From Chrysemys picta bellii (lineage: Eukaryota > Chordata > Testudines > Emydidae): a stretch of 64,000 nt of DNA. The position numbers and the translations under genes are program-made. The stretch is from positions 219,948,394 through 220,012,393 of the forward strand of contig NC_088792.1 of assembly GCF_011386835.1 (NCBI RefSeq), in the 5' to 3' direction. The notes beneath the pieces are model-generated. The model worked only from the letters and a program-made list of their open reading frames with translations, made no database searches and was not told the origin of the DNA. Below are positions 23,284 through 34,599 of this stretch, in pieces. The number at the start of each line of letters is the position of its first letter. Within the stretch, counting starts at the first letter, position 1.

Positions 23284-23545
23284 TATTTCTGTTATGAGAG
23301 CACCTAGAGTCCCCAGCTGACATTTGGGGGGAGGGGGAGCAACTGACATGTACAAACACAGTCCTTGTCCTGAAGAGTTTATAGTCTAAAGAGACACGAC
23401 AGATATAAAGGGTGGAATAGGAAAGTGAGGCACAGGATGAAGTGACTTAATTGAAGTTACACTGCAGATCAGTGGCAGTGCCAAGAATTGATCCTAGGTC
23501 TCAGAGACCCAGCCTTAGCCATTAGACAATACTGTCTCTCCTCCC
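23284..23545 (-). repeat. MIR-like SINE with L2/L3-type tail
   Basis: Read in reverse, a tRNA-derived part covers 23545-23440, complement of the phrase cactgcagatcagtggcagtg...gaattgatcctaggtctcag. It is followed by the gcagggactgt-type tail, complement of cagtccttgtcctgaagagtttatag. This layout matches MIR/CORE-type SINEs, and the copy is old and diverged. Confidence 0.6.
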
Positions 23546-24971
23546 TGAAAAGAGAAAATGTTTCCTTTCTGTCAAATGTAGACTTTTTTTAAACCTCCAA
23601 ATCACAATAGTCTGATGTACAGTGGGGGCTGTACCAAATATTTGTAATTATTGTCAGACAATTACTACTGGGCATATAATTTTGAAAAGGGAAAACATTT
23701 CTGAAAATAACCCTGTTACAGCTAAAAGGCAGTGTCTGTTGAATCGATTCTTACAGATTACCCATCAGCTCTAATCTGGACTGATGGCAGTATGATTGTG
23801 TGGCTTTAAGGTAGAAGGAATGAAAAATGCTTCCAATAAATATTTTAACACACTCTACAACATTTAAAAAAAATGTTTCTATATCAAACATGTGGTATAC
23901 GCAAAATACACGATGGTGTTGTATAAAGGCATTATTGGTACATGTTTAGAATGGCCTCTCATGGCTGTGTGGTGGTGGCTATCCTCTTGGCTGGCACACT
24001 GGCACACACACTGAAAGTGCATCCTCCAGAACTAGAAGTATGAAGCAACTACAGAGCTCGGAACAGATTCCCAGCCTCTGTGGGTCAGGCAGAGAACACT
24101 CACTGACTAGTGGATTGCATTTGCAGAGTAGCGAGTGCATTTCAAAAACACAGTGTGGGGAACCTTGTACAGCTTCCTGCCATATTTGCCCTCTAAAGTG
24201 AGGGGTGTTTTGTGGGAGGTAATGTGGGGAGGAGGCATGACCCTTTCAACTCACAGATGCCTGGAAGCAGCCAAAGGAAGGGATGACCCCTGTGTATTGC
24301 TTCTTCAGTCAGTCCTTCTTCCTAGCAACATTGTGCTGCTAGGTATGATGACAGTGACTGAGATCCCTGCAGTTGTGCAGCAGCAGCTGTGTAAGGGATG
24401 GTGTAGGAGTCAGTGCTGCTTAAGCTCTCCAAACCCTATAGAACCCAAACCCCAGGAAGCTACTATGAATTGTGGACAGTTAGGGACACATTTCTATTCT
24501 TCCCTCCTCTCTAAACTGTCTATCTTTCTTTCCTGTAAAGGAGGTGAAGGAGAAGATCTGGCCAAGTATAAGGGCTAAATTCTCATGTATACCCTCTTCA
24601 GTTTATTAACTTCAGTAGGTTTGCACACAGGGTAAGTCAGAGAGTTTACCTTTGCCTCTTTCTATAGTAAGTTAATGTGCTCTGTAACTAACAATGAACA
24701 CCTCACTTTCCTTTTTTTTTTTTTTTGCTCCAATCTTATTCTCTCAGTTCTCTCAGAATTCCATAAGTGGTCGTCTGAAAAGCTGTTGTCAGCTCTAGTA
24801 AAATAAATAAATAAATAAATAAACATTTCTGTGTAGCGCTATGACATCTTTTTCACCCAAGTAATTTACCAAGCAGGGAAGATGCAATGAAAGTGTGATT
24901 CTGTTGTCCATTCATCTTGGAAATTTATGACATCTTACAAAATGTTTATTTTACTCCCCTAACATACCCAG
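23546..24971. other. No gene seen; short (AAAT)n at 24806-24830
   Basis: A 147-codon open frame at 24135-24578 was considered, but it has no domain-like features or splice context. An aaataaataaataaataaat microsatellite lies at 24806-24830. Nothing else is assignable. Confidence 0.45.
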
Positions 24972-25088
24972 GGCCGGAAACTGATCTCAGTCACACCAGT
25001 GGAAATCTGGACTAACTCCATTTACTTCAGCAGAATTACTCCAGATTTACACAGGTGTAAGTGACAGCAGATTCTAATCCTAGTCAGA
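24972..25088. repeat. Palindromic MITE, about 115 bp
   Basis: Begins gggccggaaactgatctcag and ends with gacagcagattctaatcc. The inner arms are caccagtggaaatctgg-type and ccagatttacacaggtg, so it folds back on itself. It resembles the abundant sauropsid MITE with gggcctgattctc ends, in eroded form. Confidence 0.5.
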
Positions 25089-26073
25089 TCATGTGAGACA
25101 AAATCTTAGAAGACCTTACATTCTGAATATGTTATAAAACAGTTAAAACACAGTCTATTCAGCGCAAAGTAAGCTGTTGCTAAACCTTGCTGGAAACTTA
25201 TCTTGAAAAATGGTTTTCACAAAAACATTAAAGTCCCTGTTGTGACAGCAATTTTTCACTATTATTTTACCCTGTTGATCAGAAAGCTACAAAGTCCATT
25301 TTAAATGCTTCATCCTTTCAGTGGCAGTGGAAGTTTTGAGCTTGGTTCTTTTTTATCCTAAAGTAACATTTTTGTTTGATAACATGGTTTTGAGAGAGAA
25401 ATAGACAGTAATTAAGCTATGGATGTCTTAGATTTCTATACATGTGGTGAAAGGCTCTTTTTCCCTCTCTGCTTAGTTAATAATAGAAGTACAGCTTATT
25501 TATTGGCACATCTCTCTTGCAGATCTGCAAGTCTGCATGAACAGGTTGCTGTTCTGGTAACACAACCTCAGCATTGTTTAGATCCTACTCATGGTCACCA
25601 ATTCTTGTCTTTTTACAACTGGAATGTAATCCATCTCAAGTAGTTTTTGCCACTGTTATTTAATGAGTCATTCAGACATAATTTGTTCGCAAGTTTTGTC
25701 TATGCATTGATTTCTGCTGTTATATCATTATTAGGTCTGTGGGTATCTTCATGTGAACCTGGAATCAGCTCTTTTAGTGCCATTTGTGGCAAAGTTAAAG
25801 ACAAGGAGGCATGAGACCTGCTCTGCACACAAATTTGCACCACTTTAAAGGTGTATTTTAAAACTGATTTGGTTAAACTGGTGCAAAACTGTGCTGCATG
25901 TTCTTTTATTGGTTTAATCCTATCTTAGAGCAGTTTAGCCTGAATCAATAAATTTACAGGCATGTGCTAAAGTGTTATAACCAGTGTTAAAAAAATGTAA
26001 GAATGTCTACACAGGGATTTACACCAATTTGACTAACTCACTTTTAAAACAGATTTTAGTTAAACTTCATTTT
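25089..26073. other. Unassigned; eroded foldback DNA near 25820-26065
   Basis: Short inverted phrases around 25840-25900 (ttgcaccactttaaa / tggtgcaaaactg) and an atgtctacacaggga stretch at 26010 suggest the ruins of a TIR element. Otherwise nothing is seen. Confidence 0.3.
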
Positions 26074-26460
26074 GTAGAGAAGGCCTGATTCTCCACCTCC
26101 TTGCACTTTTTGTGTTCATATGTACCTGAGTGCAAAGCAGTGTTTAAAAGAGAACTGGATAAATTCATGGAGGTTAAGTCCATTAATGGCTATTAGCCAC
26201 GATGGGTAAGGAATGGTGTCCCTAGACTCTGTTTGTCAGAGGGTGGAGATGGATGGCAGGAGAGAGATCACTTGATCATTACCTGTTAGGTTCACTCCCT
26301 CTGGGGCACCTGGCATTGGCCACTGTCGGTAGACAGGATACTGGGCTAGATGGACCTTTAGTCTGACCCAGTATGGCCGTTCTTATGTTCTTATGTGGGT
26401 GTAAATGCTACCATTCAGAATGCATTCGCTTTGCAGTGGTGGTGAAACACGAGCGTTCAC
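26074..26460. mobile_element. Palindromic MITE split by a CR1 insertion
   Basis: The halves 26074-26137 (aggcctgattctccacc ... gagtgcaaag) and 26396-26460 (tgggtgtaaatgctaccatt ...) join without loss when the CR1 segment is removed. A related copy lies at 26742-26835 in opposite local orientation over the central 23 bp (attcagaatgcattc ...). Confidence 0.6.
26138..26395 (+). mobile_element. CR1 LINE 3' end (untranslated), 258 bp
   Basis: Contains gagaactggataaattcatg, ggctattagccacgatgg, cctctggggcacctggcatt and gggctagatggacctttagt. It ends in the repeated octamer ttcttatgttcttatg typical of CR1 3' termini. Heavily 5'-truncated, no target duplication (usual for CR1). Inserted in the MITE at 26074-26460. 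Confidence 0.85.
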
Positions 26461-26741
26461 CTCAGCCAGCTAACTCATGTTAAAAAGTAACTTACATATT
26501 TGCACTAGAGTTTTAAAATGTTCAGGTTAAAAGAGCTTAGCTAACATTAAAAAAAATAAAAATCTATTTAAAAAAAGGTGTCTTTGTTTGACAGCCTTAA
26601 AAATGCCAACATTCGAAGGGTTTAGAGTTCTGTCCAGATGTTGGAAGGTCAAGGCTTATCTAGTTAGAACAGATCAAACTTTAGAGTTGCTTTTTAATCA
26701 GGTCACACGGCATTAGTCCACAATATTACATAAACACACTG

Positions 26742-26835
26742 GGCCTGAATCCCAATTGCCTCACATCATGTGTAGTCATTTACACCTGTGCAAAGTGAAT
26801 GCATTCTGAATGGGCATCAATGATTCACCTTGGGC
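26742..26835. repeat. Second copy of the 26-kb MITE
   Basis: Reads gggcctgaatcccaattgc, catttacacctgtgcaaagtg and aatgcattctgaatgggcat, paralleling the split element at 26074-26460. Confidence 0.5.
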
Positions 26836-27084
26836 AGCTAACAAGAGTTAAAATACAACTTGCCCTGTCTACCCTAGGATTTTATAATGTGTTATATGTG
26901 TCTAAATCAAGAAAAGGTAAGATTAGGTTGGAGCTACAACCCCTTAGTTAAAACATAGTTGATAATACTTTAAAATAAAAACAAACAAACATATTTTTAT
27001 CACAGTTACAACAAGGCCCAGAAGACACTGGGTTTGAGTCTTGGTCACAGTTTATAACTCCACAGCATCTGGAAGTTTAAACAC

Positions 27085-27985
27085 TGGGCTTGTCTACGTG
27101 GCACAGCAACAGCAACGTGCCAGAGAGGTGTCATTTGTAAAGTGCTCTAATGTGCTGCACTCTAACTACTCTGTGTTAGAGCCTGCTGGCAGGCTCTAAG
27201 CATTACCTAGTTTGCATTCTGGGATGTATTAGGAAGAGTGCTGTAAGCAAGACATGAGAAGTAATTCTTCCACTCTACTCTGTGCTGATTAGACCTCAAC
27301 TGGAGAATTGGGTCCAGTTCTGGGTGCTACATTTCAGGAAGGATTTGGACAAATTGGAGAAAGTTCAGCAAAGAGCAACAAAAATGATTAAAGGTCTAGA
27401 AAACATGACCTATGAGGGAAGATTGAAAACATTGGGTTTGTTTAGTCTGGAGAAGAAAAGACTGAGGAGGGGACATGATAACAGTTTTCAAGTACATAAA
27501 AGGTTGTTACAAGGAGGAGGGAGAAAAAATATTCTCCTTATTCTCTGAGAATAGGACAAGAAGCAATAGGCTTAAATTGCAGCAAGGGTGGTTTAGGTTG
27601 GACATTAGGAAAAACTTCCTAACTGTCAGGGTAGTTAAGCACTGGAATAAATTGTCTAGGGAGATTGTGGAATCTCCATCATTGGAGATTTTTAAAAGCA
27701 GGTTATACAAACACCTGTCAGGGATGGTCTAGAATAGATAATACTTAATCCTGCCCTGAGTGCAGGGGACTGGACTAGATGACCTCTCGAAATCTGTTCC
27801 AGTCCCATGATTCTATGATTAACGTAGAAACAGGACTATGTTAATGCAAACTAGGTACCTTTGGGAGCATGCCAGCAAGATTTATATGGAGCAGTTAGAT
27901 TGCAATGCATTAGATCACTTTACTGATCGCACACCTATAATGAGTTTTGCCTGCACTGTGTAGAGAAACCCCCAGTTAAGATAAG
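27085..27985. mobile_element. Palindromic DNA transposon split by CR1
   Basis: The outer arms read ctgggcttgtctacgtggca at the left and the inverse-like cactgtgtagagaaaccccc at the right. A perfect 15-bp inverted pair (TACCTAGTTTGCATT at 27204-27218, AATGCAAACTAGGTA at 27843-27857) brackets the CR1 insertion. The gggcttgtctac ends suggest the PIF/Harbinger-like group common in reptiles. The target duplication was not resolved. Confidence 0.5.
27219..27822 (+). mobile_element. CR1 LINE 3' fragment with ORF2 C-terminus
   Basis: Plus-strand CR1 from the thumb region of ORF2 to the 3' end ccatgattctatgatt. The encoded C-terminus (27282-27732, two overlapping frames) has [31 protein letters not shown] and VKHWNKLSREIVESPSLEIF. 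These are close to the 17-kb copy but in the opposite orientation. A frameshift near 27480 separates the two segments. 5'-truncated and inactive. Confidence 0.9.
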
Positions 27986-27989
27986 GAAT

Positions 27990-28840
27990 GAGATAAAGAC
28001 TTGAAATTATTTGTCCCACCTATCTACCTCAGGCTGCTCAAGCGGTTTGCTTTTCAACGGTAACAGCTTCTAGCCCCACTCTTTTTCCTTTGCTTTTTCC
28101 TCTCCTTTTTTATCTGTGTGTACTAAAATCCTTTTCCAAGCAAATAAGAATTCTGCAGCCCAGCTACCTTTCCTTGTTTCTATCCACCCACAAATCCTCT
28201 GCTAAGCACCTTGTCTCATCCTGCCCCCAATACAGGAGCCACCTTCTGATCTTGTGCTCCAGGCAGCTCCATTCTCCTCCTTGATTACCCTTCCGATGCT
28301 GAACTACACACGTCTGCTTGCTGGATTTTGCTCAAATAATCAATATTATAACTGAAGAAAGACAAAAACAAAACTACTGCTATTGATCTAAAAACTACCT
28401 AACCTATTCCATGATTAAAATGTGTACATGCAATTAAGATGTGTATGTAACTAGAGCTCCAGCCCTATATTTCAATGATTCTATAGGTCATGATCTTTTA
28501 TTGTGTTATACCTTGCACTTCCCATAACGCTTTGTCATCCTTGCGTGCCATGAAATTAAGAACTGCTCCTGCCACTGTTGAAGTCAATGCAAACGGATTC
28601 TGCAGTGAGCTCTGTACAGGTAAATGCATATACCAGAGCAGAGTCCCATGGATTTCAGTGGGGCTCTGTTTGGGCTCTCAGGGCCCATCCACACAGAGTT
28701 CATAGGATTGGTGTCTTAGCATCATGCATGTGGTATATTGAAAATAAAAAAATTGTAGGCCATCTCTTTCAATTTCAGGTGGTTTTCTTGGTCCTTCTTG
28801 CAGGCTAGAGGGTCTGTCGGGAAGTGCATGATATGGGTCT
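27990..28840. other. Unassigned; eroded MITE near 28565-28690
   Basis: A gaagtcaatgcaaacgga / gatttcagtggggctctg pair near 28580-28670 suggests a small palindromic MITE. The remainder is unassigned. Confidence 0.35.
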
Positions 28841-28848
28841 AGCAACAG

Positions 28849-29477
28849 TAGGGTTACCATACGTCCGGATTTTCCCGGACATGTCTGGCTTTTTGGGCCT
28901 CAAATCCCCATCCGGGGGGAAATCCCAAAAAGCCGGACATGTCCGGGAAAATAGGGAGGGAGGGCCCGGCGGTGCGGGGCCGGGCCGGGGCTGGCGGTGC
29001 TCGGCAGGGGCTGGGGCCGGGGGCGGCGGTGCTCGGCCGGGGGCTGGGGGGTGGGGGCGCGGGCACTTGGCCGGGGGCCGGCGCGGTGCTTGGCTGGGGC
29101 TGGGGGCGAGGGCACTTGGCTGGGGGCCGGCGCCCCAGGGCCCGAGCCGAGCCGGGCGGGAGATGCCGGGGCCAGAGCATCTTGGCCTGGGCCGGTTGGC
29201 TGCCAGAGGGAGCCGCTCGGCCAGGGGGGCCGGACTGGGCCGCATCGCACCGCACCCCACCCCGCCCCGCCCCGCCCCAGCCTACCTGCTGCCTCCCCGT
29301 TTCAGGCTTCCCGTGAACATTTGATTCGCGGGAAGCAGGGGAGGGGGAGGAGCAGGAGGCGGAGCATTGAGGGGAGGGGGCAGCGTTGGGGCAGGGCTGG
29401 GGGCGGGGTAGGGGCGGAGTTGGGGCGGGGCCCCATGGAGTGTCCTTCTTTTTAAAAATTAAAATATGGTAACCCTA
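28849..29477. mobile_element. hAT-type CpG-rich non-autonomous element (629 bp)
   Basis: The ends TAGGGTTACCATA and TATGGTAACCCTA are inverted, with a perfect 8-bp duplication agcaacag (28841-28848 and 29478-29485). A strong internal foldback follows the left end: ggattttcccggacatgtc and gacatgtccgggaaaat around an aaaaagcc core. The body (28970-29160) is a degenerate tandem of gctgggggc/ggcacttggc units. The several long open frames here arise from extreme GC content and are not genes. Confidence 0.85.
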
Positions 29478-29482
29478 AGCAA

Positions 29483-29504
29483 CAGTCAGTCAGTCAGTCA
29501 GTCT
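29483..29504. repeat. (CAGT)n microsatellite
   Basis: Five CAGT units directly overlapping the right target duplication of the hAT element. Confidence 0.9.
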
Positions 29505-31990
29505 GGAGCCAGAGTAAGGTGGGGTGAGTTGTGCGTCTCTGTTATAGGGAGCAGCCTGGTTTGTCTCTCTCTGTTTTTGGGTTGCTGTGAATTATCATTC
29601 TAAATTCTAAGAAATAAGTAGTATTGCATTGCAAACTTCCAGAAAGAGCATTTTTTAAAAATCTAACCCTGTGTTTGCCATGAACATAACAATGCACACC
29701 TGAATAAATTATAGGAAACCATATTTATCTATGCAATAGCTGCATAAATGATGGCACTTTCACTGAATAAGGCACAGCAACTGCTAACAAAATACTTTTG
29801 TAAGACATCCTAATGGCATCATGAGGAAAGTGACTTGTAAAGCTTTCCTTCTTTAAGCAATTAAGGGTCAAAAACTGCACTCTAAGTTACAAGAAAATAT
29901 TTGAAATAAAATTAATAAAGTAACAAATCGCCATCCATTTTTGGTATTTTACCTATTCTATGCCCAAATTCCAAGATTTTCCTATTGGGAAAATTAATGT
30001 ATTGGCCTGAAGATTTGGAACTGAGGTTACTGAGTTTCATCATAAAATTCATATCCAGTACTCAGTTTATAAACCCAAGAATTAATGTCTCCTGTTTTTG
30101 TGCCAATATACATGTTTATGTAGCATACACCAAAACAGCTTTTTATATAAATAGTTACTCAGAAGTTCATTAGATGAGAGGTCCATGAAGCAAAGCTTAG
30201 TGATTCTGGCACCCAAGTGTCTTGCAAGATGGCATTCCAATAATCATAAGAGACAGGTTCTCCAGGCACATTAATCATTTGTGTTCAGCAAGAAAATAAC
30301 TATTAATTTGCAGTGGGAAAAGAGGTCTAAACAACAACATGGCATACTTGTGGTTCCTCTGGCATTTTTATACACATTGAAGGCCTCTGTACACTGACAA
30401 TAAACACTGAAATAATTATATCTTCATTTCTGATGTTAATAAGATGCCTGTGGGAAAAGTGTGGGATGTGATTTATTGTGCACACATTAGCTCCTTTCAA
30501 TTCATTTCCTCAACTCTGCTCCTTGGGAACAAATGAATAACTTGGGCACACACCAGACAGCAACCAAGATGGGGGGACAGAGAGAGAGAGAATATTCTTT
30601 TATTAACTATCTTGCTGTCCTGGAACCCCTTTCAAAAGCAATTAGAGCAGTTGTTTTTAAAAGAATCCTGTCCTGTTCACACTAAGCTCTCTAAAACCTA
30701 TTTATAAATCAAATGGAAATACACGTTATATGCAAAATCTCAGGATGCCTCCCTAACAGCTGCCGGAATTTTCTTTAGAAGAGCCAGGTGTTGCATATTT
30801 CATACATAACCAAAAGTTATTTATGAAGAACAAGCAGCAAGTTGATAAAAAGAAATTAGGAATGACTAAGCAATAATTGTTTGCCCTCTAGGCTGGCCAA
30901 AGATTTCCTTTAATGGAGCCCTCACAGCTACATTGTGGTTGGAATCCTGGTCCTACTGAAGTCAATGGGAGTTGTCACTCTGTATTTTTCACATTGCATG
31001 TCACGACTGCATTGCTTTAACCAATGGAGACATAATTCACAGTAGTTCAGTTACATGTGAGGTTGGAATAGGTTGGGGCCAACAATTTTTGTAAGAAAAA
31101 AAAATATCCAAAGAACAATTTCTACCAAAACAAATCTCCATTGGTGAGGGCCTCCCTATTTCCCCCTGCCTGCATCATGCAAAGAAGTCTAGAATGTTAT
31201 AGTTGGCAAGAAAGAGATGGATTTTTTCCCCACAGTGTCCTTGTACTGTCATTTGGCTGGAATGAGGGCTGTATAGGACCTTCTTTTCTTTTTGTTTTCT
31301 TGATGCTTTACATAAGACCTGTGTTCACAAGTCCCTAAGAAAATAGCTGCAAGAGTGGTGACATCTCTATCTCATTGTACCTGATGCTAATTATTTAAGA
31401 AAGGGTAAAAAAAGATGTTATTAGGTTGTAAAGTCAAGCACTCAAATATTAGAAAATACCCATGCAATCTTAATTTAGCCACCTTGTGGTATACCTTATG
31501 ATACAATCTTATTACATGATTGCATACTATTCTTTTCCAAAAGACCCCTGTCTTTTTCAGTGCACAGGATGGATGGTGATGAGTGAATAAATCAGGATTC
31601 TCTAATGAACGAGGCTGTTGTGTTACATCTGATTTTGCTGCTTTGTAATCAGAGGCTGTGAACCACAGACAGAGAATGGATGGTCTTGTGCTTGCTGCAG
31701 TTGGGTATCATCCAGGAGAACTTGGCTCTATCCATGACTATGTTCCACTTTGTATGTGATGCTGATAAAGTCACTTAAACTAAAGTTTTTAGGAAGTGAC
31801 CATTAACTCCAAGTTCATCATTTTCCGAGTTTAGTCTGAGATACCTGGCATTCAGAAGTGTTGAGCTCTCAAAACTGCAACAGAAATCAATAGATACTAT
31901 GATTGTTCAGCAACTCCAAACAAATCAAGCCCTCTGAATTTTCTCAATGAGTATCCTTATCACTGAGACCCCCGAAATTAGTAGATATGT
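29505..31990. other. No gene or clear repeat
   Basis: AT-rich sequence. A short gaagtcaatgggag phrase at 30957 hints at an eroded palindromic MITE. Nothing else is supportable. Confidence 0.5.
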
Positions 31991-31993
31991 TAG

Positions 31994-32107
31994 TGTTTGC
32001 AATGTTGTTATAGCCATGTTGGTCCAGGATATTAGAGAGACAAGGTGGGTGAGGTAATATCTTTTATTGGGCCAACTTCCGTTGGTGAGAGAGACAAGCT
32101 TTTGAGC
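31994..32107 (-). mobile_element. PLE tail B fragment
   Basis: Complement of the tail ending ...aatatcctggaccaacatgg. On the plus strand it reads attagagagacaaggtgggt, atatcttttattgggccaac and gagagacaagcttttgagc. The same tail, at other positions, belongs to Penelope-like insertions at 39860 and 56446. It is cut at the right where CR1 sequence begins. Confidence 0.65.
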
Positions 32108-32109
32108 AA

Positions 32110-34405
32110 GCACTCCAAACAGATGATTAGGAGAAAGCAGAAAGCCTACAAGGAATGGAGGAGGGGGTGGATCAGCAAGGAAAGCTACCTCTTTGAGGTC
32201 AGAAAGTGTAGGGATAAAGTGAGAACTGCCAAAAGCCAAGCAGAGCTGGACCTTGCAAAGGGAATTAAAACCAATTGTAAAAGGTTCTATAGCCATTAAA
32301 ATAAGAAGGAAGGAAGTGGGACTGGTAAGCACTGAGGATGGGGTGGAGATTAAAGATAATCAAGGCATGGCCTAACACCTAAATAAATACTTTGCCTCCG
32401 TTTTTAATAAGACTAATGAAGAGCTTAGAGGTGTGGCAGTGGGGCTAATGGGAATGAGGATATGGAGTTAGAAATTACCACATCTAAAATGGAACTCAAC
32501 TCAAACAGCTTAATGGGAATAAATCAAGAGTCCCGGATAATCTCCATCCAAGAATATTAAAGGAACTGGCACATGAAATTGCAAGCCCAATAGCAAGGAT
32601 TTTTAATGAAACTGTAAACTTGGGTCATACCATATGACTGGATAATTGCTAATATAGTTCCTATTTTTAAGCAAGGGAAAAAAGCGATCTGTGAAATTAC
32701 AGGCCGGTTAGTTTGACCTCAATTGTATGCAAGGTCTTGGAACAAGTTTTGAAAGAGAAAGCAGTTAAGGACATAGAGGTGAACGGTAATTGGGATAAAA
32801 TACAGCATGGTTTTATAAAAGGTAGATCATGCCACACCAACCTAATCTCCTTCTTTGAGAAGATAACTGATTTTTTTGACAAAGGAAATGAAGTAGATCT
32901 AATCTATGTGGATTTCAATAAGGCATTTGATACAGTTCCACATGGGAAATTATTAGTTAAATTGGAGAAGATGGGGATTAATATGAGAATTGAAAAGTGG
33001 ATAAGAAACTGGTTAAAGGGGAAATGTCAGTCTGGAGGAAGCTTACTAGTGGAGTTCCTCAGGGATCGGTCTTGGGACCAATATTATTTAACATTTTTAT
33101 TACTGATCATGGCCCAAACAGTAGTAGTGTGCTAATAAAACTTGCTGATGAGACAAAGTTGGGAGGTATTGCAAATATGGAAGAGGACTGTAATATCATA
33201 CAAGATGATCTCCATGACCTTGTAAACTGGAGTAGTAGAAATGGGATGAAATGTAATAGTGCAAAGTGCAAGGTCATGCATTTAAGAACTAACAAGAATT
33301 TTTGCTGTATGCTGGGGATTTATCAGAGGAAGTGACCGAGAAAGACCTGGGTGTATTGGTTGATCACAGGCTGACTATGAGCTGCCAATGTGATGAAGCT
33401 GTGAAAAAGACTAATGTAGTCCTAATGCATCAGGCCCAGGTATTTCTGGTAGAGACAGGTAGTGTTAGGACCATTATACAAGGCACTAGTGAGACCTCAG
33501 ATGGAATACTGTATGTAACGCTGGTCTCTCATGTTTAAGAAAGATGAATTCAAACTGGACAAGGTACAGAGAAGGGCATCTGGGATGATCCAAGGAATAG
33601 AAAACCGACCTTATGAGAGAAGACTCAAATTGCTTGGCTTATTTAGTCTAACCAAAAGAAGGTTGAGAGGAGATAGGGTTGCTCTCTGTAGATACATCAG
33701 AGGGATAAATATCAGGGAGGGAGAGGAGTTATTTAAGTTAAGCACCAATGTGGACAAAAGAACAAATGGATACAAACTGTCCATCAACAAGTTTGTTTGA
33801 AATTAGACAAAGTTGTCTAATCATCAGAGGAGTGAAGCTCTGGAACAGCCTTCCAAGGGGAGAAATGGGGGGGGGGGGAAACCTAACTGGCTTCAAGACT
33901 GACCTTGATAAATATATGGAGGGGATGGTATGATGAGACTGCCGACAATGAGATTTAGCTGATCTGCAACTGCTTGCAGCAAATATCTCCATTGGCTGGT
34001 GATGGAACACTAGATGGGGAGAGTTCTGCGTTTACTACAGAGAATTCTTTTTCAAATATCTGGCTGGTGGGTCTTGCCCACATGCTCATGGTCTAACTGA
34101 TCACCATATTTGGGATCGGGAAGGAATTTTCTGCTGGGTCAGATTAGCAGAGACCGTGGGGTTTTTTTTGCCTTCCTCTGCAGTATGGGGCATGGGTCAC
34201 TTGCAGGTTTAAACTAGTATAAATGGTGGATTCTCTGTAACTTGAAGTCTTTAAATCATGACTTGAGGACTTCAGTAACTCAGCCAGAAGTTATGGGTCT
34301 ATTTCAGGAGTGGGCAGGTGAGTTTCTATGGCCTGCAATGTAAAGAAGGTCAGACCAGATGATTACAATGGTCCCTTCTGACCTTAAAATCTATGACTCT
34401 ATGAG
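32110..34405 (+). mobile_element. CR1 (L3-like) LINE, 5'-truncated
   Basis: A plus-strand ORF2 reverse transcriptase region and 3' UTR end in tcagaccagatgattacaat ... tatgactctatgagtc, the CR1-type terminal repeat. It is more diverged than the 17-kb element and belongs to another subfamily whose 3' end also occurs at 49325-49495. Confidence 0.85.
32120..33931 (+). pseudogene. CR1 ORF2 reverse transcriptase, broken
   Basis: Segments in order: a Lys/Arg-rich linker (about 32120-32297, RKQKAYKEWRRGW); the reverse transcriptase palm (32713-33135), with GFIKGRSCHTNL and VDFNKAFDTV; a shifted frame (32997-33335) carrying TSGVPQGSVLGPILFNIFI, an A-D-E-T-K-L-G variant of the ADD box, and KCKVMHL; then EKDLGVLVDHRLTMS (33302-33538); and the C-terminus (33531-33931), with KVQRRASGMIQGIENRPY and LWNSLPRG. 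The change of the catalytic FADD to LADE and several frameshifts make it inactive. Confidence 0.85.
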
Positions 34406-34429
34406 TCTCTCTAGATATATTGGCACATT

Positions 34430-34580
34430 TTGGCCTTCAAACTTTATGTGCCTGAGTTTCTCATATGTAAAATGGGGATAACAACACTGCCTTGTCTTAC
34501 AGAGGAGTTGTGAACATGTACTAATCAATGTTTCTCAGCTACTTAGATACCATACAAAATTCATGAGGAAATTAATAATT
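34430..34580 (+). repeat. MIR-like SINE fragment
   Basis: Contains cctgagtttctcatatgtaaaatggggataacaacactgc in eroded form (the MIR core phrase) and a cttacagaggagttgtgaac stretch. Only the central part is recognisable. Confidence 0.55.
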
Positions 34581-34599
34581 CTGAATTCAGTGTACGGTT

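Noticed and set aside
24135..24578. 147-codon plus-strand frame
   Set aside because: No conserved-looking motif or splice context, and it sits in otherwise unassigned sequence. A chance frame is more likely.
24803..24832. Repeated AAAT units considered as a CRISPR or structured array
   Set aside because: A plain tetranucleotide microsatellite without spacers, and the genome is vertebrate.
28805..29455. Up to 166-codon Gly/Pro/Ala/Arg-rich frames on both strands
   Set aside because: They lie wholly inside a hAT element with target duplications, with low-complexity tandem composition.
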